Assembly: GCA_964020155.1 (NCBI GenBank)
Contig: OZ026570.1
Location: forward strand, 1,189,721 to 1,253,720
Source: Chondrilla cf. caribensis
Taxonomy: Eukaryota; Porifera; Demospongiae; Chondrillida; Chondrillidae
Reading direction: 5' to 3'
DNA length: 64,000 nt
This document shows positions 1-11,332 of the stretch, one piece after another; position 1 is the stretch's first letter, and each line of letters starts with the position of its first letter. Under the pieces are notes generated by a model, which was given only the letters and a program-made list of their open reading frames with translations, was not told the origin of the DNA and made no database searches. Position numbers and translations under genes: made by a program.

Positions 1-334
1 ATACGTACGTATGTACGTGTGTGATTGTCTTGTACACATGTATGTATGTTGTGCATAATATATACAATGATATTTGAATCATGCATACAGCATCAAGATG
101 TACAGTATTCAGAATAAGCAATAATCTAAGTACAGGAAGATATGCCAGTATAATGTCGTAGATGCTCATTGCTAAGTTGAGTTGTAAATAAATTTGCACG
201 TATGTACACATCTATAAGACTGTATCAGGGACTATGTATGGCAGAATACATAAATGTTCATACATGGTACGTACATATATACATACTGTACGTACCTACA
301 TACATTATTGAAAATTTGTCGTATCACTTTCGTA

Positions 335-496
335 TACAGTACAACTTGCTTAGTAAGTACCCTGGTTAGTGAGTACACTTCACTCAGTCCCTAGCTCATG
401 TACACTATGTTAACCAGTACTGATAGTAAGTACCTCTGATAAGAAGCATAGATTTCGTGTGTCCTTCAAGGTACTTACTAAGCAAGTTGGACTGTA
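335..496. mobile_element. MITE M1, hairpin-like with 27-bp terminal inverted repeats
   Basis: The ends are near-perfect inverted copies, starting TACAGTACAACTTGCTTAGT and ending in its reverse complement with one mismatch, bounded by TA dinucleotides. The element is about 160 bp and has no coding capacity. Similar elements occur at 50703-50891 and 53522-53697, with a degenerate one near 38485-38793. It lies in sequence downstream of the last visible EFHB exon, probably an intron. TA-flanked ends suggest a Tc1/mariner-type element mobilised in trans, which is inference. Confidence 0.75.
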
Positions 497-656
497 TATA
501 CATATATGTACGTATACAGTACTTGTGTTTCATACAAAGATGCATACATGTACATACATACGTATGTATGTACTGCACCACCCTACATATGTATGCACAA
601 CGTACATACGTCTATATGACCATGAACACCAATGGGGTACGTATGTACGTACATAC

Positions 657-2279
657 CTCCTGGCCAAGTGCAACCAGTACATAGCGCTCTTCACCCCACT
701 TCCACTGTTGTCATGGGGTGTGGGCACTCCGTACAAGCTCTCTTTGGTGAACTTGGACCAATCATAGTCTCTGTCCATCATCTCACCTACAAAATCAAAC
801 AAATGTACGTACGTTCATACATACGTATGTACATATGTACGTATGCTTCCTGCAACACATCAAAATGGTCAATTTGCAGGTAAGGTTGTGTAAACACATA
901 TGTAAGTAACTGTAAGAAAACAACATACGCTGTTCAGTAGGCACGTACATACGTACATACGTATGTACATACCAACATCATAGTCATTATGGCTCCTCTT
1001 GTATAGCTCTTTCCCTTCATTGGACTCTTTCATCACCTGCTGGAAGTTCTTCTGAGGACTGACTATATCACCTGCACTATCATCTGAAAGCATACATACA
1101 AAGATTCGGACATGCATACGTTTAATGGTTAAGGTCGATGATATGGTGAATCTGGTGAACAAAGCTCACCTCTGATTGTTGCCCGGCCAAAGGCGGTTTG
1201 CTCTGGATGAAGGCCACTGGGGAGCCCACCGGACTGGTCATGTGATCGTCCTACAGAGATGGCACCATGCATTATGTAACATACATATGTGAATATACGA
1301 ATACACACAATATACATACATACACATACTGATAATATGTACATACATACAACCATACATATGTACCTACAGCACATAGATTACATATGTAACATATAAA
1401 TACATGCATACGTACATATGTTACGAGTGTAACATACATACGTACGTATGTGTAATATATAATTGTACCACCTTCTAGCAGCGTACACAGGACAACAGTA
1501 CTACAAGGGTAGCTCCTGAGGGCTCCAGCCAATTTAATTTTCAAAGTTCCCTGCTGAAAGGTTTGCGGTACACCTATGACTCATTCATAGTGAAACTAAC
1601 TGCGTGTCTACAGGACTAGCATACAGTGGTGGCTTTGATGTTGCCACTCACGGGTATAGAAGTTCAACTTACACATACAGTTACGATATGATATTGTATG
1701 GCAGGTGCATCTACTCATACAAGTGGTATGTATGGACTAACTCATACGAAACATACAGACATGCTCAAAATGTAGCAAAGACCTAAAGGTGCTTTGGCCT
1801 TGCTTGAATAGATGCTCTCCGCTTTCTCCTGCATGAGGTGCTCGAACAGAGATTTCGATTTAGGGTTAGCCAGTTCTGACGCCTTTAGGGACGTTCTGGT
1901 ATTGATTCCATGGGACATTTCCTTCGCTTTGGGAGGATCTTCGGCGAAGGAGTAAAACACCCGCTGTTTGCCTGCCTCCGGCTGGGTCATACCTCGAAAG
2001 TGCTTCACCTTCTCGTGTGTTTGGGGCTAGAATACATGGAGGAGGTGCATAGAAGTTATAAGTGACTTTCATTACAAACAAAACAGGGACGTACTCGCTC
2101 GGAAGGAGGAGAAAAACATTCCTTTGTTGAAGAACCTTTGGGAATTACTTTGCCAGCCTGCACAGAATTTTTCGTGGTATTAAACAATGCGCGTATACTA
2201 TATACTATATCGGTTCACTCACAGCAGGGATAGAGGGATTACGATCTCGCACTCTTACAACAGTACTAGTAGACGCCAT
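657..2279 (-). CDS. EFHB: EFHB/CFAP21-like ciliary EF-hand protein, 5' six exons (partial)
   Basis: Minus-strand gene read as exons 2279-2223, 2157-2095, 2026-1783, 1250-1170, 1083-973 and 786-657. All have GT-AG borders and reading phases that agree from exon to exon. The start at 2279 opens with MASTSTVVRVRD. Recognisable family motifs are SIYSSKAKAPLG-RSHDQSGGLP, AFGRATIRGE, the ELYKRSHNDYDVGE block and LYGVPTPHDNSG followed by a YWLH segment. These match what I know of the N-terminal half of EFHB, an axonemal microtubule inner protein with EF-hands further downstream. The EF-hands are not seen: the last visible exon ends in phase 2 at 657, and the remaining exons must lie left of the window. 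The donor after the third exon (GTCTTT) is weak. Family assignment is from remembered similarity. Confidence 0.8.
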
Positions 2280-2563
2280 CTTTGTACACAACATTCAATT
2301 TCCATAGCAACTACCGCTTGATCAAGCGATAAATGGCGGCGCGAATTTGTATTATTCAGTGCAAAATTGTAATGATCGTGTATTGTCTACATCGAAGAAC
2401 TGTTCACCATAATACTAGCTCCTTACAATAGACCAAAAAACATGTAGAACTCTTGAATACATCATGATTATTATTCATAAAACTTGAATAAACAAAATTC
2501 AGTAATTTACAGCAATATTATACGAAGTATTATATCCAGCTCATGTCACAAACATACAGGCAG

Positions 2564-4653
2564 TCAATTTATTGGATGTTGAATTAAGGCCCCATATTTA
2601 CCACCAGACTCGTGCTTGTGGCCACCTTGTTCTTCTGAAAAGTCCAGAGGACTATCTGGTGGTTCTTCAGTGTTTGGCTTGCTAGCCTTGGGCTTTTTCA
2701 TGGAAAATAGGATTTTGTGGATTGAGAGAGCAATAAGAGTTGTGCCAAAAGTGCTCAACAAACTCAACAAAAATGGAAGAACGGAAGAAGGGTCTTGGTG
2801 TGTTCCATTGAACAGGATTAGCAAAAAGTACCCCAGAATGAGAGTGGCTGACATTCCTGCTGTTATGGCATATCCCAGGATAACTATGTCCCTCACAACA
2901 ATCAGTGTCCCAATAAAACAGTTTTTGTGTTCTCGACAGAAACTACTAATGGTCACAACGGCTACCAGGAAGACAACAATTATACCCCCATAGCAACAAA
3001 ACGAAAGACTGTAGGCAAACAAAACAGAAGCAGTGGTTAGAAGAGGCCAACTCAGAAGAGACAGGAGAAGAAATGGAGACAGAAAACTGGCAAACTGAAT
3101 GCAGGCAACCAATGATGTAGCCAAGGGAAGAGTGGTGAGTGCTGTCAACCAACTTCGATTCTGGATAAAGTTCATGTTCTTAACTGCCATAATCTCCGCT
3201 GGTATGAAGCAGATGATGTGAATAACCAGTGCACACAATAACACCCATCCCTCCCATGTGTTCAATCTCACAAATACTATAAAAAGCCACACCAGCCACA
3301 TTCCCATTGTCAGAACACTGCCCAAGACAAAACAAAACACCACAAAGGCATGGTAATGTGCTGATTTGGCATATTTTAGGATCAAGTTGGTCAAATGGTG
3401 CACATGTTTGCCTATGAGACCTGCTGAAGCGACAGACAGACACACAAGAGTTAGACACAGAAATCCCAGGAACACAGGTTGACGGCTATTCATAGTATCA
3501 ACGTTGTAGACTGTTGCATAGTAGGAGGCCTTCCCACCCATCTCAATGGCACTGGCTGCTCTCTGAGCTGCAAACTCAACCACATTCTGCACTGACTGAT
3601 CCACTGTCAGCACCTAGTAGTGAATAAACATGGAAGCAAACAATATTAAACACAACTTAAGTATGAAGATCTGATGGAAATTAGCATATGAAAATATTTA
3701 ACCCCTTCTAATAGTATCTGATCATAAACACGATCATATCTCCACTGATCTGATTCTTTTTGTCTTGCCAGGCTCACACTTTACTGTGTCCATAGCCCGT
3801 GTCCGAGATTATTCACGTACTCATTTCACATCATTAACGACACTACGACTCATGCATGGAGTAGGGCTACATGCATGTACCAATTATCTTGAAGAACAAT
3901 GACACTTCCCCCCTCATGCTTTGGTTAGAGAGAGAGAGATGTATTTGGCAGTTAGACAGATAGAATATGCTCAAATATGATCAGGGACTGCCCGTCCAAT
4001 TTGAGGATACCCAATTCCCATGTAATCTCCTCAATAAATAATCTTCATATAACCATAGCTACTCTATGCTAGTAAGTGTATCCATGAGATTCACATGGCA
4101 CTAAACATTAATACAGTTCCTGTCTCCACAAAATGAACTCTTGTATTTTACAACACATACACTTCAATCTGCAATTAGTGAGCACTTATCTAGGGTCTAT
4201 GCTTTTACTTTCACTAACCTTACTCTCGTTGGAACAAGATGGGACCGCCACACTCAGTTCGACACGTTCCACCGGACTAGGGTACGCCAAGCCGAACAGC
4301 TGCAACAGAGGAGTGGTCACACTCTTCAACATGACGGGATCCAGGAGAAAGAACACGACCGATTTCGCGAACACGATATTAACCGTGTTGTTGGATTTCA
4401 AGAAGGGTTCCAGATGGATGGAAACGTAAATCATGTCTCTATAACTCCTCCACTCAGTTTCGTTGACGAGACCTTCCTTGGCAATGGCGTATAGCCCTTG
4501 ATAGCAAGAATTCAGATCAGATTCGTCCAATCTTCTTTCATTTCGACGACACTCCAGTTCTTGGCCCGTTCGGTCTCCACACGTACACTCAGTGAGGTGG
4601 AGACGACACAAGACAGTCACTAACGATACAAATAAAGCTTCTTTCTTCATCAT
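2564..4653 (-). CDS. Secreted-ectodomain multi-pass membrane protein, copy A
   Basis: Two exons, 4653-4219 and 3613-2564, joined in phase 0 (donor GTTAGT, acceptor CTAG) give 494 residues. Residues 1-22 form a signal peptide (MMKKEALFVSLVTVLCRL). Exon 1 encodes a Cys-containing ectodomain with N-glycosylation sequons (NET, NNT, NES). Exon 2 is almost entirely membrane, with about eight or nine hydrophobic segments, and ends in a polar cytosolic tail rich in Pro, Glu and His. I do not recognise the family. Exon 2 is almost identical to that of copy B at 18837-20426, and the gene C product at 33878-36271 has the same two-exon plan. A receptor or channel role is possible, but nothing visible decides it. 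Upstream at 4726-4751 a GC-rich 10-bp inverted repeat (ACGCGTGGGA) may be promoter-associated. Confidence 0.8.
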
Positions 4654-4725
4654 CTATACTTGCTCAACTAAGAAAACAGCTTGCAGATTTAACAAGTGTT
4701 CACTACGTATCAACACGCATGCAAA

Positions 4726-4752
4726 CGCGTGGGACCTTTATCCCACGCGTAA
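4726..4752. promoter_or_regulatory. Inverted repeat upstream of copy A
   Basis: ACGCGTGGGA, a six-base spacer, then TCCCACGCGT form a perfect 10-bp inverted repeat with two MluI-like ACGCGT cores, about 75 bp upstream of the minus-strand start codon of copy A. It could be a binding site for a dimeric factor. Position is the only support. Confidence 0.35.
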
Positions 4753-4799
4753 TATAAGCTTTTGTATCTGCCTACGAACAATCTTACAACATAGACCCT

Positions 4800-5460
4800 A
4801 GATACAACATGAGACATTCCAGGGGCAAAATTACCTTCGAGAGTGCTGAAATGACAATGATTCCCATCTCCATACCTGGCCCATAATCATAGCTGCATTC
4901 TAAAGTGCTTATTTTCAATGTATAGGAGAGTATAGGATAGAAAAGACACTAAGCACCTTCTAGTATAGCTCATGGGAAAGGAGGCGCATCAACCTGATAT
5001 TTTTACCAGACCTAGCTGGGGACATGAACAAACTGATGAAACAATTCCCATCTCAATAGGTGGTCCTAAACCCTGCTACATTTGGAGGTTCTTAATATTT
5101 ATCAATGTATTGCAATTGGAGAGTATAGGAGAAAAAACACTAAGCACCTTTTTGAATAGCTCATGGGATGGTGGGCGGGTCAGCATCATAATTTCACCAG
5201 ACCTAGCTGGAGATGTAAACTAACTCATGAATCAATTCCCTTATCTGTAGCTAACCCGAAACCCCAGCTACATTCGGAGGTGCTTACTATTTTTTCAATG
5301 TATGGGATAGAGAAGAGAAACGCTAAGCACCTTTTTGAATAGTTCATGGTGGGCATGTCAACTGATATTTTTACAAGACCTAGCTAGAGATGTGAAATCA
5401 CTTATGAAACAATTTCTATCTCAATAGGTGGCCCGTAAACCCAGCTACATTCATTTGTTA
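4800..5460. repeat. Satellite A, left array (forward orientation)
   Basis: About three to four diverged copies of a unit of roughly 190 bp. Each copy holds the landmarks GGAGAGTATAGGAG, CTAAGCACCTTTTTGAATAG, CTCATGGGA, CCAGACCTAGCTGGGGA and GCTACATTCGGAGGTGCTTA. These are the reverse complement of the array at 11333-13915. No gene is seen. Confidence 0.8.
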
Positions 5461-6735
5461 CGGATCAACAAATCTCCCCAGTGTCCATATGACACATAAT
5501 ATTATAATAATGAATATCCTTTTGTATGTGCATCCCACTATAAGTGTAATGCGCCTTGTGGTGATCACTCAGGTAATTTCACATTCCTTTACTGGTCACC
5601 AAGGACTGCCCAGTATCCATGCCAAACTCATCAACACAATTTCCAATGCATGCACACCCTCCTGGGTATGCTATAGGCCTTGTGGTGACAAGCTAAAAAT
5701 GTCAATTTTTTGCTTGTCACCATGGCCTCTCCTGTGTTCATGGAATGCATCATATCTCAAATACGAATGCTTGGACACATTCCTGGAACTAATGCAGTCT
5801 TTCTGATAACAAAAAAGATACGTTTTGCTGCCAATAAAAAATTCTCAAAAATGTCAAATTTTCTGCTTGTCACCACGGCCTCTCCTGTGTGCACGTGATG
5901 CATCATATCTCAAATACAGATGCACGGACACACTCCTGGAACTAGTGCAGTCCTTCTGATAACAATAATATAGGCTTCGTTGGCGATCATAAATTCTCCT
6001 TAGTGTCCATATGGCACATATAATATTGCATATGTTTGTGCATGTACACTTCAATATAAGTGTAATACACCTTGTGGTCTTCACTCAGGTGATTTCACAT
6101 TCTGCCACTGGTCACCAAGTGCTGCCCAGCATCCATCCCAAACTCACCAACACAATTTCAAATGCATACACACCACCTTGAGTATGCTATGGGCCTCACA
6201 ATGACAAGCTAAAAATGTCCAATTTCTTACTTGTCACCATGGCCTCTCCTGTGTGCATGAATGAATCATAGCTCAAATACGGATGCACAGATACACTCCT
6301 GGAACTAGTGCGGTCCTTCTGATAACAAAAAGATACATTTTGTTGCCGATCAAAATTCATCCCGGTGTCCATGTCATATAGTACATAAATATAATATTGC
6401 ATATCCTTTTGTATGTACATTCCAATATAAGTGTTATACGCCTTAAAGCTTGTGGTGATCACTCAGGTAATTTCACATTCTGCCACTGGTCACCAAGTGC
6501 ATACACACCATCTTAAGTGTGCTATAGGCCTCGTGGTAACAAGCAAAACATAAATTTTTTGCTTGTCACCACGGCCTCTCCTGTGTGCACGTGATGCATC
6601 ATAGCTCAAATACGGATGCATGGACACACTCGTGGAGCTAGTGCGGTACTTTCGATAACAAAAAGATACGCTTTGTTGCCAATCAAAAATTCTCCCAATG
6701 TCACATGGCACATATGATAATGCATATCTGTATGT
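5461..6735. repeat. Satellite B, left array
   Basis: Three to four copies of a unit of roughly 355 bp, some truncated. Landmarks are GTGTCCATATGACACATAAT, CTTGTGGTGATCACTCAGG, TTGCTTGTCACCATGGCCTC, CAAATACGGATGCA and CCTGGAACTAGTGCGGTCCT. The array at 9775-11332 carries the same landmarks in reverse complement. The short ORFs in it repeat with the unit and are not genes. Confidence 0.8.
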
Positions 6736-7690
6736 ACATGGGAGAGTATAGGAGTCTCCGAGAAATAAATGCTAAGCACCTTTTTGAATAGCTCATGGGA
6801 AAGTGAGCGTGTCAATCTGATATTTTCACCAGGCTTAGCTGGGGAAGTAAACTAACTTATGAAACAATTCCCATCTCCATACATGGCCAGTAAACCTAGC
6901 TACATTCGTAAGTGCTTAATATTTTTTCAATGCATAAGAGAGTATGAGAGAAATAAAATTAATGCTAAGCACCTTTTTGAATAGCTCATGGGAAAGTGAG
7001 TGTATCAATTTGAAACTTTTACCAAACCTAGCCAGCGATGTAAACTAATATATGAAGCAATTTTCATCTCTATACATGGCCTGTAAGCCTAGCTACATTC
7101 AGAGGTGCTTAATATTTTTTCAATGTATGTGAAGGTATATGAGAAATTAACGCTAATCACCTTCTTGCTTATCTCATGGGAGAGTTGGTGTATCATGATG
7201 CAGTCCAATGATTTTGTCAAACCTAGCTAATTGTATGAACTAAATTCTGAAACAATCCCCATCTCAGTATGTGGTCTGTAACCTTAGCTACATTCGGAGG
7301 TCCTTAATATTTTTTCAATGTATGGGAGAGATTAGGAGAATATAACGCTAAGCATATTCTTGCGTATCTCATGGGAGAGTAGGTGTGTCATCTCATATTT
7401 TAGTCTGACCTAGGTGTGGATGTAAACTAACTCATGAAACAATCCCCAACTTTATACATGTCTTGTATCCCCATTTATTCAAGATGGTGCCCAGGGGGCC
7501 CAATTGTGGTCCTAGCACCATGCACACTTAGTGTATAGGAGAGAATAGGAGATAAAGTTGCTAGGCACCTTCTTGCATAACTCATGAGATAGGGAGGGTG
7601 TCAAACTGATATTTTAGCCAGAATTAGCTGTTGATGTAAACTAACTCATGAAACAATTCTCATCTCCATAGGTACCCCCAAATATCCACA
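6736..7690. repeat. Satellite A, second left array
   Basis: Five diverged satellite A units in the same orientation as 4800-5460. Divergence increases to the right: the unit around 7480-7550 carries a CCAATTGTGGTCCTAGCACC segment that resembles the palindrome of satellite C, so it looks like an A/C intermediate. Confidence 0.75.
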
Positions 7691-8394
7691 ATCGTACCTT
7701 GTCTGATGTATCAGTAATGACATTCTTATTACATTAAACATTGCTATTTATATAATTATTGGACATTTACTGTTTGTTATCAATATCAAATCATATCACA
7801 CATTCTATTACTCTTACAGTACATATGCAAGTTGTGTATTACGCAGACTGTGATAATAATAGAGCATATTAAGCAGTATATTGACATGATACAACCAGGT
7901 ATAATAAAGCAATGCTCATATAAATTTATTAAAATGTCACTCTGCAGCCGCAGATTCATACATGGTCCACTTCAATTATTGCAAGAAGAGGTTCTCTAGC
8001 TTGGCTTTGCCAAGAGATCCACTGCACCAAAAAATTGTCACAAATTATAATACTCCACATGATAGTATTATAACAAATAAAGTACGTACACACACTCAGA
8101 CTCATGCATAATATTATATACACAGACTCATATTTGCATCCGTGCATATGTACACACATGCACGTACATGCACTCACACACATACGTATATGATGCATAC
8201 ATACTATGGTGACTTACCAAACTAAACAAACCACATGCACATCCATACATATGCATAGAAATTACAACCTGCATTAAAATGGTAAACATGTTTGTTTACA
8301 GTTTGGAACATGTTTGTTTGAAGTTTGGAACACATATGTTTATATTTTGGAACATGTTTGTTTAGAGTTTGGAGCATGGTTGTGACAAAGTGAC
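7691..8394. other. AT-rich spacer with a short tandem repeat
   Basis: No gene is seen. At 8288-8380 there are four to five copies of a unit of 22-24 bases built on ACATGTTTGTTTACAGTTTG. The rest is AT-rich single-copy-looking sequence. Confidence 0.5.
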
Positions 8395-9480
8395 AATCAT
8401 GCTTAGGTCATGTGTCTGATATTGCTGGCGCCTAGGGTCTAGCACAACATCACACAGCACCGTCAAATCAATAAAATATTCATCGTTTGGGAATCGACCA
8501 AGTACGAACCTCTATAAAAGCTCACGTCGCGCCTCCATTTTCTTTGTGAGTAGATCCGTGCTGGGGAAGCTGCAGATGCTGGAGGATTCGAATTGGAGGG
8601 GGTGCCCCGAGCGCAAGCGTGGTTAGCTGTTCTACCCTCTCCTTCTTCGGTTCGCTGTTTGATCACGCATGGAGTTCACACGTCCCGGTCTCCTGTGAGT
8701 CGTCGGGTCTCTCGAGTGTTCTCGGACGAGGTTTGGGCGTCCGTCCTCTTCGGAGGCGGGCGGTGCCTGGGATCATGGTCGGCTAGTCTCCCCTAGGGGT
8801 CCTGTAAGTAGATTCCTACGAAGGCTATGTTGTCGGAACCACACGGCTCTCTGCTCACCACCCTTTTCCCTTTATTATTGCCTTCGGGCGCACGTAAGTT
8901 AGGCCATGCCCGCATTACCTTTACGCTGCATACACTTTACTATGCACACACTGCGCCTTGCACACACCCTCCTATGCACACAGTATGCGCATGCGGCTAT
9001 AGTAGGGTCCAGACATGCTACATTAGTTTAGGTTTTGGGCCCTACCGGGGAGTCTCCTGTCATCGTGTTGAGGAAGCTGCTGCGCTGTTTGATGTGTGTC
9101 CTGCCGGCCTGACTCTGATGATTACCGATGTGAAGTCAGCTCATCTGTCTTCTGTTCTGTGGATTGGTGGCGAATCCGTGATTCTTGGGTCTCCGGGCCC
9201 ATGAAGCTATCAAGTCACAAAGGACCACATCGGTGACTGGCGCTCGTGATACTCGGTGTGCCAGACGTAAAAGATCACGGCTCTGAAATCTGGACCTCCC
9301 GAGAAGCCAGTCCACCACCCTATATTATCGGATGATGGCTTGATGTTGACTACACGCGAGATGACATCAACAGCTGAGGTGTGGTGGCAAGTGGCATGTT
9401 CTCCTCGGCCACGGGGCATGAAGCACCTCCCCGTCCTCGCCGGATGCCCTGGGCACACGTGAAGTGTGGCAGAGAGAGGT
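8395..9480. other. GC-rich core between inverted satellite arms; possible LTR or promoter/ncRNA
   Basis: This stretch is clearly richer in G+C and CpG than its AT-rich surroundings. It opens with an AATAAA at 8470 and a TATAAAAG box at about 8514, followed by GC-rich sequence with splice-donor-like sites (GTGAGTCGTC near 8695, TGTAAGTAGA near 8801). Plus-strand open frames at 8593-8796 and 8827-9204 look like no protein I know. A long terminal repeat of a retroelement, a first exon plus promoter of a non-coding RNA, or a transposon core would all fit. No tRNA primer-binding site, gag or pol is visible. Confidence 0.35.
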
Positions 9481-9774
9481 GCAAGTTTGATGCTACTTAT
9501 TGGACTTCAAGAACACTATGCACATTCATGCATAATATATTTATTTCATATATTGTAAAGTTACTGTAACTGACCTTCTGTTTCGTATTATCTATTGTTA
9601 TGATTAATTTAAAATTATAAATATATAATATTATTATATTTAAATTGTAGGTTGAGCACCGCATGTGCAATAATAATATGACATTGCATGCCATACAATT
9701 ATTAATAATACCTATATGTTTTTTTACAGTACTAATAATATAATATAAGTAATATAATATCATTATGTGTCACA
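9481..9774. other. AT-rich spacer, no gene seen
   Basis: Strongly AT-rich sequence between the GC-rich core and the right satellite B array. It holds many ATTATAATAT-type runs and no coding signal. Confidence 0.5.
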
Positions 9775-11332
9775 CAGGGGTGAATTTTGAGTACGCAGGA
9801 AAATGTATCAAATTTGCTATCAGGAACACTGTACTAGTTCCAGGAGTGTGTCCGTACATCTGTATTTGAGCTATGATGCATCACACGCACACAGGAGAGA
9901 CCATCGTGACATGCAAGGAAAAAATTTGACATTTTTTTTGCTTGTCACCAAAGGAAAATAGCACACTCAGGACGGTGTGTATGCATCCCAAACTGTGTTG
10001 GTGAGTTTGTCATGGACACTGGGCAACCCTTGGTGACCAGCAACGGAATGTGAAATTACATGAGTGATCACCACAAGGCAACACTACATGTATATTGGAA
10101 TGTACATACAAAAGTATATACATTATTATGTGTCACACAGGGGTGAAGTTTTGGTCGGTAGGAAAATGTATCAAATTTGCTATCAAAAGGACCGTACTTG
10201 TTCCAGAAGTGTGTCCGTACATCTGTATTTGAGCTATGATGCATCACGCGCACACAGGCGAGGCCGTGGTGACAACTCAAAAATTTGACATTTTTTTGCT
10301 TGTCACCACGAGGTCGATAGCACACTCAGGACAGTTTGTATGCATCCTAAATTGTGTTGGTGAGTTTGACATGGACACTGGGCAGCCCTTGGTGACCAGC
10401 AACGTGGTGTCAAATCACCTGTGTTATCACCACAAGGTGTATTACACATATATTGAAATGTACATACAAATGTATAATGCTATGTGCCATATGGGCACCT
10501 GGCAGAATTTTCATTAGCAACAAAACCTATCATTTTGTTATCAAAAGGACCATATAAGTTCCAGGTGCGTGTCCGTGCATTCGTATTAGATCTATAATGC
10601 ATTATGTGCACACAGGATAGACCGTGGTGACAAGCATGAAAATTGACATTTTCTTGCTTGTCCCCACGAGGCCCATAGCACACCCAAGACGGTTTGGATG
10701 CATCCAAAATTGTGTTGGTGAGTTTGGCACGGACACTGGGAAGCCCTTGGTGACCAGGAACATGGTGTCAAATCACCTGAGTTATCACCACAAGGCGTAT
10801 TTCACAAATACTGAAATGTACATACAAATGTATAATGCTATGTGCCATATGGGCACCTGGCAGAATTTTCATTAGCAACAAAACCTTTCATTTTGTTATC
10901 AAAAGGACCGTATTAGTTCCAGGAGTGTGTCCGTACATTCGTATTAGATCTATAATGCATTATGTGCACACAGGATAGACCGTGGTGACAAGCATGAAAA
11001 TTGACATTTTCTTGCTTGTCACCACGAGGCCCATAGCACACCCAAGACGGTTTGGATGCATCCAAAATTGTGTTGGTGAGTTTGGCACGGACACTGGGCA
11101 GCCCTTGGTGACCAGGAACGTGGTGTCAAATCACCTGAGTTATCACCACAAGGCGTATTTCACTTATACTGAAATGTACATACAAATGTATAATGCTATG
11201 TGCCATATGGGCACCTGGTAGAATTTTCATTAGCAACAAAACCTATCATTTTGTTATCAAAAGGACCATATAAGTTCCAGGAGTATGTCCGTGCATTCGT
11301 ATTAGATCTATGATGCATTATGTGCACACAGG
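9775..11332. repeat. Satellite B, right array (inverted relative to 5461-6735)
   Basis: About four and a half units with period near 350-358 bp, marked by GTATGCATCC near 9987 and 10339 and by GGATGCATCC near 10697 and 11055. The units are the reverse complement of the left B array and more alike among themselves. Two adjacent units (around 10490-11220) are almost identical, indicating recent tandem amplification. Short ORFs of 74-93 codons recur once per unit and are artefacts. Confidence 0.85.

Noticed and set aside
2332..2430. Short plus-strand frame opening MAARICIIQC divergent from EFHB
   Set aside because: Only about 33 codons, no donor site and no likeness to anything; it is probably part of the EFHB 5' flank.
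5489..6815. Cluster of 60-105 codon ORFs on both strands
   Set aside because: They recur once per satellite B unit with the same residues and have no start or splice logic.
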